A DNA stretch of 64,000 bases from Odiellus spinosus. Taxonomy: Eukaryota > Arthropoda > Arachnida > Opiliones > Phalangiidae. A program made the position numbers and the translations under genes. Position 1 is the stretch's first letter, and each line of letters begins with the position of its first letter. Location of the stretch: NCBI GenBank assembly GCA_963920705.1, contig OY987226.1, forward strand, positions 23,941,636 to 24,005,635. The letters run 5' to 3'. Positions 56,120-64,000 of the stretch are shown here, in pieces. The notes below the pieces were generated by a model that was not told where the DNA came from, searched no databases, and saw only the letters and a program-made list of their open reading frames with translations.

Positions 56120-56665
56120 AAGGGAGAATTGACGAATTCGAAATTTCCATACTCATAACCCAACTTCCAGGGGCTACGCCATTCGGGGTACAAATATATT
56201 GATGAATTATCAAAATAGATGGCGCGCCTGCGCCTCACTCTATCTCTCGCTCTCGTACCTATCCACACATTACACCCGTTGATATGGGAAACGCGTCGAG
56301 GGGAGGAATTATCGATCGCCCAGTTTGTCTCTCTCGTCATAGCGTAGCCAATCAGAATAGGCCCTTACCAAAAAAGTTATTCTTAAGAGGTCTTGGGGAA
56401 GTCTTTCAGGTGTCTTATGTAGTCTTAAGAGGTCTTGGGGGAAGTCTCTCATTATGTCAATAATTTTTGAGGAAGTCTTAAAGACTTCCCCAAGACTTTT
56501 GTAATGTTCTTGAAGACCTCTTCAGTTCAGTCTAACTTTTTTCCGTAAGGGGGATCAGAATGGGAACTACAATACTGACATATCTGAAGAGATCGGCGCG
56601 TAAAGAGTGTACCCCAATGGCGCGTTGCCCCTGCAAGTTACTCTTCAATTTCTTCTACGAAGCTT
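56120..56665. mobile_element. TIR element interrupted by MITE-A copy 12
   Basis: AACTTCCAGGGGCTACGCCA at about 56160, with GGGGTACA after it, pairs with the complement of TGTACCCCAATGGCGCGTTG and CCCCTGCAAGTT near 56617-56650. 56362-56551 is a full MITE-A. A partial relative is at 33530. Confidence 0.6.
56362..56551 (+). mobile_element. MITE-A copy 12 (190 bp)
   Basis: Full-length forward copy with GG on both sides. ATCAGAAT also occurs on both sides, slightly offset (56351-56358 and 56554-56561), so a longer duplication or local rearrangement is possible. Confidence 0.9.
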
Positions 56666-57699
56666 GTCAAAACGTGATTGTTCAATAGATAATGTCTAAT
56701 TCACAAGCAAAGAAGTTTTCGAACAAATATTAGTTCAGAACTTTTAATTTACTCTTAAAATAGGCTTCTTAAGGGTCAATGAACAGTTTGAAATCTGGCA
56801 AATGAACAACCTCAGGCAAAAGCTTTGAAAAAACCCTTAGGCTTACCTTGAACCTTGACACCTTTTCACCTATATTGTGTTGTCTGCTTTATAAAATCCC
56901 CGCCAAATCGTACCATGAAGTAATCGAGCGTTTCTCATATTTTTAGTTGCTCCTGCGGCGAAAGCCTGTCCACCAATTTTTTAAGCCCATTTAAACAGGG
57001 GTTTTATTGCCAATGAAGAGTATTACTATTTTGACTTAATCTCAGTGTCGATGAAACCTCATTTCTTTTATTCAAAATATATGAAATTACTTGACTCAGT
57101 TTGTCAGTGAACTGAAATTAGCGTGTAATAAATAAACATATCTTTAGAAAATCTTGTAACAAATAAAACCTTTGTTATCCATTTTAACCAAAGTTGTCAG
57201 TCTCTTTGATTCAATACATCTATCATTCTTAAATCTTCCTTAAAAACTGGTAATGACCCTATTTTTTTCGCTGCCATAATTGACAAGTCTCATTTATCTT
57301 CTTTGCATACCATTAAGGTAATTTAGCATTACACTTAGATTGTGAACAATCGGGAATCACACCGAAGCTTGAGCGAAACGATTTACTGTTGGTATAAAGT
57401 GGAGGCTGTTTATATATCTGGTCAGATTTCAAACTCCATAGTTCCTAACTAAACCTATTTTCTGAATTATTAATTTGTAAGTTAGTATTTGTTTGTAATT
57501 TTTTTACTGTAGCACTTTACAGCCTGCCTCTGAGTAAAAAATTATGTAGAGAACCATTTTTTCTATGCTAAATTTTACCATATAAATGTTTATGGAATTG
57601 CACAATTTTTCAGGCTTATGTCTCCCTTTAAAATTAAATATGATAATTTTATTTTACTAACAAGATCTGAGAAATACTAGACGGGCCAGGGAGTGTTGC

Positions 57700-59480
57700 G
57701 GGAAACATTTATAGAAACGTAGTTTGAAAAATTTACAGTTTATTTACAGGAATTACTGGCGTCGGAATTACCTATCCATCCATCCTAGTAAACTTTTCCA
57801 AGGTTCGCTTACCGAATTGGTGTATTGATCAACCAGATTAAATTTCCTTCCCAAAAAACCCATAGTTACCAAACCCTTAAATAAAATGTCGGATCCTCGG
57901 TAAAGATATTAATCAAGACTGTTTTGCAGCTGGATTTAAACTCGCAACTCATTTGAAAAATAAATTTTTTTAGATTTTTAACTAACATCTATGCCTTAAG
58001 GTCGAGACACATGGGATTAAGTAATTTTCATAGAACATACTTATCCCTTTAAGGAAAGATATCTAGGTACCATTTAAATTTACAATAATTATGAAACTAA
58101 GCGAGTCCTCTTTTTGAAATTTGAGGGTATTAACGTTTCCCGTAGTACTAGACCTAAGGTCGTCTCGTCTTTTCGTCCATTATCCTTCCCATAGACCATT
58201 TTCTGATTATCAGGCGATTGAAGAAGAAAGAATTTGGCAGCTGGAACAGAGCGTCGAAGTTGGGAAACTTCCTAATGGAAAGACGACCTGTCTGGAAAAA
58301 TGTCTACAATTTCTTCTTGAGCTGATTGCCTAAGAAAAGACACCACCCACTTTTATCGCGAATTTTATGGTGAAATCCGAAAAATTGTCTGACCTGTTTC
58401 AAAACACTAGTCACGTTACCTTGAACCGAAATTTGGGCAATGCCCATTTTTTTAGGTAACAATTACGATACAGGAAGTTTTCTAAATGTTTCAACAGGTC
58501 AGAAACTTTGCAGACGATCTATCTGAATTTTCGCGCCAAGAATCTTTTCGATTTTCGTCTAGACCTCCCTTAGGTCAAGGTCCCACGTATCTGACGTCAG
58601 ATTTCACACAAAAATTCGCGATAAAAATGTGTTGCGTCTTTCAGTGAGCAAGCAGTTTTCTCAGAGTTCAAGAAGAACTATTAGACGTTTTTCCCACCCA
58701 GTTGTCATTCCATTATGAAGTTTTCATCTTAGATCATCTGTTCCAGCTGCCTAAATTCTTCTTTCTTCTACTTGTCAGATAATCGGAACATGGTCTAAGG
58801 ATAGTGGACAAAGGACCAGACAACTAGGACTACAGGAAATGTCAACATCCTCAAATCTCAATTTGTAATTATTAAAATTTAATAAATTTCTAGAAATTGC
58901 TATTTGAAATTATGTAAATTTTTTAATATTAAAATTATTGACCATGGTGAAATATAAATGAAATTAACTTATTATTTAAAAGACCGATACTTCATGGTTT
59001 AAAAAAGGAGCATGTGTGATCGAAAGCTCCCAAAAAAGTTTTAAGGTTGTTAAACCATGAAGTATCGGTCTTTTAAATAATAAGTTAATTTCATGTGTAT
59101 TTTTGTTGCGTATCTTTAATTCCATATACCTCCTTAAGGGATATAATGTTAGTAGGAAATCTAAATAAAGATTTGTATAATAAAGATAAATTTGTAAATG
59201 AGTTCTGATCTTAGTTAAAATCCTACTACCACCCTCTCTTGATATTTTAATATCTTTACTGAGTATTTGTTTCTTTTAGTTTTTTCTTGTATTCTGCTGT
59301 TTTTTCGGAAGAAAATTTGATTTTGGTAGATCAGTACACCAATTCGGTTAGCGAACCTGGGGAAAGATTATTTAGGTGGATAGGAAAGTTCAATAACAAA
59401 GTTCTAGGAGGAATGCTGGAAGATTTAGAATTTTTATCCCAGATTTTTCGTAGTCGTTTAGACGAAGAATAAACCAATCC
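57700..59480. mobile_element. Large fold-back element with arms of about 700 bp
   Basis: GGTTCGCTTACCGAATTGGT (57803) pairs with ACCAATTCGGTTAGCGAACC (59337). CTAAGGTCGTCTCGTCTTTT and GGCAGCTGGAACAGAGCGTC on the left correspond to complements near 58560-58830. The centre is about 58380-58540. A MITE-B copy (58958-59094) interrupts the right arm. Related single arms occur at 8481 and 50240. The frames at 58121 and 59287 lie on arms and have no recognisable domain. Confidence 0.8.
58958..59094. mobile_element. MITE-B copy 2 (137 bp, 45-bp perfect TIRs)
   Basis: ATGAAATTAACTTATTATTT followed by AAAAGACCGATACTTCATGG and TTTAA is perfectly repeated in inverse at the other end. The loop is about 47 nt. 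Perfect arms suggest recent activity or constraint. Confidence 0.88.
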
Positions 59481-59602
59481 CTGTTACAATGCTAATCAAC
59501 ATTTAGCAATATTATATGCTTTAAGTATTATTTTTAATTTCTCATAGAAATATGATTAAGGTATTCATTTTAAAGTTACTTTTTTGTTTAGTTCAGCGTA
59601 AC

Positions 59603-60124
59603 GGTAGGATTGCACTTTATCTAACTAACCCAACAAACACTTTTTCTGACTAATTAGGCCATGCGGAGTTAAAAAAAAAAAAGTTAAAAAAATATTGGCC
59701 CGCCGCAAATATTTTTAATTTTTTTTTTGAAAATTTCAAAATTTCATGAGTTCACCAAAAATCCCCCTTACTGTATTAAGCACTTAATAATGCAATATTA
59801 GTTCAAAAAGCGATATTTTTGGAAAAGGCGTCAATTTTAAGAAGAGATATTTTGGAAAAGGGGCCTAGCTAGTTCAAAAACTGATATTTTGGAAAAACAT
59901 CGCGCCTTTTCCAAAATATTGCCTTTTGAGTTTAGCCCCTTTTCCAAGAAATTGGTTTTTCAATGTAGGTAGTTCCTTCATGCAATTTTGAAATTTTCAA
60001 AGAAAAATTAAAAATATTTGCGGTGGGCCAATATTTTTTTAACTATTTTTTTTTTAATTCCCCATGGCCTAAATAGTTAGAAAAAAGTGTTTGTTGGGTT
60101 AGTTAGATAAAGTGCAATCCTACC
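59603..60124. mobile_element. TIR element (522 bp) with aged 8-bp duplication
   Basis: GGTAGGATTGCACTTTATCT at the left pairs with AGATAAAGTGCAATCCTACC at the right, and pairing continues through AACTAACCCAACAAACACTT. Flanks AGCGTAAC (59595-59602) and AATGTAAC (60125-60132) agree at 6 of 8 bases, consistent with an old 8-bp duplication (hAT- or P-like). The inner part also folds (GATATTTTTGGAAAAGGCG with complement). Confidence 0.75.
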
Positions 60125-61209
60125 AATGTAACAATATACTTATGGTATTGCATAGTATCTTACAAATTGGATATGTGAAGTAATTAATTGTGCCTAGAAA
60201 ATTTTAATTACCTTTATATTATCAAAATGGCAAACTTCTTAGTTATGAAATTATTTAAAGTCGAGCTCTGACAAATTCAGGTACGAGCCATCGCTCTTAT
60301 TTTATGATAGTACTTCACGGTGTAATCAGGAATTCCTATATTAAACTAAAATGAAAAATAAAATTGACGGCACAAATCGTTAAGGGATCTTTTAATTCTT
60401 GAAAAGAAATTCGCGTGTTTGGCGAAAGTTCAATTTTACGAGGCTCGAAATGAGCGTGTCTGCTTTAAAGAATGAGCTTCAGAAGTAGATTGCCTACTAC
60501 TAGCTGAACTCCTCCCACTGATGGTTGAGTGAAGGACATTCCCAGTGCAATTTTCGATCATATTCTAATGTTAACCGATTAGATTAATAATGGTTTTCAT
60601 GATTAAAAATGAATAAATTTAATCCAGTTGAAAGCCATCTCCTTATTTTACCTTTAAAAATGATGACCAACTTAACAATGACCATTATCTTATTGCAATG
60701 CAAATATAGTATAAAGGGATTTGGAATTCTTAAGTAAATGTTTTACTATTTTAATTAATTCATTACTAACAGAACCAACTTCCCTGCTTGAGATGTATAT
60801 ATGCTTAGTTACTCTCAGTTCCTAAACCTAGTCCAATCTTCCTGTTTCGTAGCTATCTTGTGGAATTTTGGGTTTAATTTGATTCTTTTTAATGACGTTC
60901 TGTTAATGGCGTGTGACTGATTACTCTCGAAGTCAGGTTGTTTTGTATTTAGGCCTAGTTCACATTGCGGAGCCTGATCACGCACTCGAGTTTTTACAAT
61001 GAGGTTTTTATAATTTTACAGCTGAATGATAATGAAAATACCAGAAATATTCGAGCTACTTACGTGGGATTTTTGATTTTCATTGCATAGTTATTTACAA
61101 CTAAATTTGTGCACTTCTCGAAAAACGTGCCCCTAGCCCGTAAAATATATATTTTGTTGGAGTAAGGTTATAGTAAAGTGAACTGTAATTCTTCACTTTT
61201 TCTATTCAG

Positions 61210-61305
61210 TCTCCGGAACCTGCACTCTTTTAGCCCAAAGTATCAAAGATGAATACGTATCTGACCTCATCAAAGAGACTGAAATCTCTATGCCTGTTGC
61301 AAATA
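61210..61305 (+). CDS. Tudor-like protein gene, exon 5
   Basis: 96 nt between CTATTCAG and AAATA|GTAAGT, phase 1 in and out. The joined codon G|TC gives Val, then SGTCTLLAQSIKDEYVSDLI. A short helical piece leading to the Tudor start. Confidence 0.65.
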
Positions 61306-61444
61306 GTAAGTTCCTCTAATTCTTTGCTGGTAGGAGCATTTGGCTACGTTTTAAAGGGCCATATTTGATTAAGAAACACTTAAAAGTTTAAATATGAAGT
61401 TGGTTGTTCACAGATTTCACTTAAATATTGTATACATTTTCCAG

Positions 61445-61604
61445 GTAGTCCCGTGTCTCATTCAAACGATTCAAAAAAACATAAAATGGAACCGGCTTCC
61501 AGTGATAAATATATCAATGCGAGGGTTACACTTGTGAATAATCTCATAGATTTTTATGTGCTATTTGAACCCGATGCAGTAGACACAGCTCTAAAAGAAA
61601 TATG
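61445..61604 (+). CDS. Tudor-like protein gene, exon 6 (start of a Tudor domain)
   Basis: 160 nt between TTTTCCAG and ATATG|GTAAGT, phase 1 in, phase 2 out. After a polar stretch (SHSNDSKKHKM), the peptide reads KYINARVTLVNNLIDFYVLF then an acidic, helical DTALKEI. The V-x-V-x-x-V-x(4)-D-F-Y-V pattern followed by a helix is the usual opening of an extended Tudor domain in piRNA-pathway proteins (compare VSPxxFYVQ). The aromatic-cage residues would be in the next exon, outside the recognised sequence. The 139-bp intron before it is the only short one in the gene. Confidence 0.65.
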
Positions 61605-62149
61605 GTAAGTATTTATCTTTAAGTTTTTTCCCATCAGTATAAGCTTTTATTGGAATTTGTTAAGCCTTTTTCCTCTTTAAACTAAACAAAAATAAATATT
61701 CCTTCGCAGCAAACCAATCAGTTGATAATAGTAACGAGTGCATATTGTTTGCTGCAATGGTCATGTGATGACATACATGTATGATTTCTCAATCTCTCCT
61801 ATTTGGATGGTAGATAGATTATTGATGTTGAATTTTCTAGATTATTAAAAAAGAAATAAACCTGGAACTTGGGGCCTTAATTTAAGTTCAGTCGCGATTC
61901 AATCTTCCAATTCTAGTTTACTCGCTTGACTGCACAGGTCAAAGTTTCAATAATGAAGCCATATTATTCATACTTTTATACATATATTTTAAGGTTAATT
62001 ATATTCTTGAGGACTGCATACTAACAGTTTCCTTCTTTACTAACCGCCTGCCCTGATGATTAGTAAACGTATTTGTCATTATAATGTTTTAGTCTAAGCT
62101 GCACATGGATTAAGTTTCAAGCGCAGTCATACTTAAGGATGTGAAGAGG

Positions 62150-63005
62150 TTTGGAATCAATGACACTGTGTCTTTGGATCAAATTAATGCTATCTAAGCG
62201 GATGGTTGTAGCCTCTCTGCTTGGAGAACCCTTTAATGTCTCCACTAGCCTAGGTATATGCGTGCCCATAGGTTGTACCATCATGGGTGGTGGTGGCCTA
62301 CAAATTTGGAATGTAGCCACACCAATTTATTCCAACAATATTATAATCAGCTACCCATTTTACTTTGTACAAGCCTTTAGATGTGAGCTTTCCTAGCCGC
62401 ACCGATTGGTCTCTTGGAACCATTAGTGTAACAAAGGCGATTCAGTCTGCTTGACTAATAGCTCCAACAACATCTCAGGCGTAGGCGTTGGGGTCTACTG
62501 CCAAACTGTAAAGTTTTGTTTTTACGAAAGCCTAGTGGTTCTTTTTAGCATCTTTCAGTTGGAAATATATGCCATATGCTTCTGTGTTGACTTCTGTCTT
62601 ATGAAAAACTATCGTGGCTAGGTTATTTAGATTTTCTCTGATAGCCAGGCTGCTCTAAGGCTATAAATAGGTTTGATATTGCCTCGAAACTGGTTTGTAG
62701 CTGCTTGTATCTGCTCTCAATGCTGGGTACCCATAATTAGGCTGAGTTTTATTGAGTACCTTTATTGTCGTGGCAGTAAGGAGGCCTATATCCTTGCCAT
62801 GAGGGTAGGCTTTTTTAAACCCAAACCCACTGTCCCTATACCGACTGGCATGGTGCCAGGCAGAGAGCGAGAGACTTACTCGCTCTTTCTATGTTGATCA
62901 GTGGTCTATTAACTGAACACTGTCAACTTAACAAGCACCTCCACTTGATTGATATTGAGGACATCCTCTCTGCAGGAGAAAATCTCCTCTCATGTTCTGT
63001 GTAGC
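62150..63005 (+). pseudogene. Decayed RNase H and C-terminal region of a non-LTR retrotransposon
   Basis: Read across frames: SGVGVGVYCQ near 62475, FQLEIYAICF near 62555, IFSDSQAAL near 62635 (the typical RNase H S/D-S-Q-A-A-L block), WVP near 62715, a GSKEAYILAMR match to GNEEADxLA near 62775, and TEHCQLNKHLHLID near 62910 (like TGHCxLNKHLHxIG). This order is that of I/Nimb/Jockey-type elements. Multiple stops and frameshifts; no reverse transcriptase part recognised upstream. Its position relative to the Tudor-like gene is intron 6 or later. Confidence 0.65.
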
Positions 63006-64000
63006 CGCATTTCAAAATTCTTCATGATCATTTGAGGAACTCACAAGTCACGACTTACCGTTTATGCGGCGCCTTCGCCAAACTTTCAAGCCAATCAGAA
63101 GCGAGATAGGTTTTCAGTTTAAACATTAATGGTTTTAAGATCCTTGTTTGAAGTCAGTGTCGAAGTTAGTTTGATTTATTATTTTAGTGGAGTAAATTAA
63201 ACAAATAATTTTTTTAACTCATAATAAAGCAAAATCATACTTTTAATAAGTCTCATTAGATCAGCGCGTCATTGAAACGTGATTTCAAAAAACATTTTGT
63301 CCGTTATGAATTTGAGCCTAGCGTACGTATGAAAAATACTGTCTCGTATTCCCGTAGAAAAGTACAGTAGCGCTGTCTCCGTGTCCCCCCCCTTTTCCCT
63401 CTCTATCTCATGCCCTTACAGCTGCCGCTCCTGGGAGTGTTGATCATGCGCAATTCACAGAATTTTTGCCTGCGAATCAAAACTTCAAAACTGCCATCAT
63501 GTGAAACACTACATTCTATAGCGCCGCGTTGTGGCAAAAAGGCAATTTAAAATGACCCAAAAAAAAAAAAAAAAATTAGCGTGCTTAGGCCTTTTAAACA
63601 TAATGTAGGCGTTGGTCTGGGATTGATCGATGAGCTACTAGTCAAAGTGCACAGCAGGATTTATCCGGCCACCAAGTTTTTAATAATAAGTCACTTGTAC
63701 TATTAAACCAGCAAGAAGTGTCAGGCACATTTCGTAGGCCTGTATACTTGACATTTTTTCCATACATATTAAATGTTTGTCATGGAAAATTAACTTTTAA
63801 CTCACACAAGTCAGTTCTGAAGTGTTTGATAGTGCTAATTTTAAGAAATCATGTAATATATTACTTTCCAAATAAACTTGAGGATACATTAATTGAATCC
63901 ACATAGTGCTTGTTTCTCATGTAGCTGTTCTCTGTTCAAAAGTTTTATGGTTTTTCTTTTTCTCACCTTAAGAAATCGCAATTAACTTGAAAGTAATCAT
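63006..64000. other. Unassigned end of window
   Basis: No exon or TIR pair recognised. A C-run near 63387 and an A-run near 63559. It probably continues the intron after exon 6. Confidence 0.35.

Larger units (their letters stand above)
55168..61209 (+). other. Intron 4 of the Tudor-like gene (about 6.0 kb)
   Basis: Phase-1 intron with the hairpin at 55640, the TIR element at 56120, the fold-back at 57700 and the TIR element at 59603. 60125-61209 shows nothing recognised. Confidence 0.55.

Noticed and set aside
58121-59472. Two frames of 70 and 61 codons
   Set aside because: They lie on opposite arms of a fold-back element and have no recognisable domain; treated as chance frames in repeat DNA.

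Overview
This window looks like nuclear DNA of an invertebrate animal, probably an arthropod or relative. It is AT-rich and very gene-poor, with GT-AG introns of up to about 17 kb, degenerate TTAGG-type tracts (about 9900-9960), CR1-like non-LTR retrotransposons and dozens of terminal-inverted-repeat (TIR) and fold-back elements. No bacterial-style gene was seen. Nearly all long open frames here are transposon remnants or repeats. The host genes are short exons recognised by splice sites, phase and domain logic.

Host genes: (1) A plus-strand gene runs from 26754 to at least 61604. Its six exons (26754-26882, 43481-43735, 45758-46181, 54928-55167, 61210-61305, 61445-61604) join in compatible phases (0,0,1,1,1) into about 431 residues: a basic start, a helical coiled-coil-like region, a Ser/Asn-rich linker, then what looks like the start of a Tudor domain. 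The 3' part lies outside the window. The best guess is a germline Tudor protein of RNF17/Qin type. (2) A minus-strand exon at 8103-7853 carries the pre-catalytic signature of polypeptide GalNAc-transferases. (3) Two minus-strand exons (12294-12205 and 11788-11644) give an in-frame N-terminus of an unrecognised protein.

Transposons by region: 0-9 kb holds a nested palindromic element of about 2.8 kb containing a Mutator-like insert with a 9-bp target duplication, a 190-bp MITE family (called MITE-A here) and a solo LTR. 9-16 kb holds two TIR elements (one with a MADF-domain fragment), a broken CR1-like fragment split by a MITE, and a Harbinger-like MITE. 15.7-16.8 kb holds two SINEs whose 5' ends resemble 7SL RNA; one has a 14-bp target duplication. 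18-20 kb holds a palindrome containing a TTAA-flanked MITE. 22.5-26.5 kb holds a nearly full-length CR1-like element with a PHD-finger ORF1 and a decayed ORF2. The introns of the Tudor-like gene then hold a MITE-A copy expanded into an 11-unit 31-bp minisatellite, fold-back elements, an 18-unit minisatellite, (TA)55 and (TTA)32, a 1.9-kb palindrome carrying two facing copies of a protein-domain fragment, a second copy of the solo LTR, a hAT-like element, and a fold-back family present at three sites. A decayed RNase H and C-terminal part of another non-LTR element lies at 62.1-63.0 kb.

Two features stand out: the Tudor-like gene hidden among long introns full of palindromes, and MITE-A, which occurs about every 5 kb, shows 2-bp target duplications of varying sequence, and has in one place turned into a satellite-like array.
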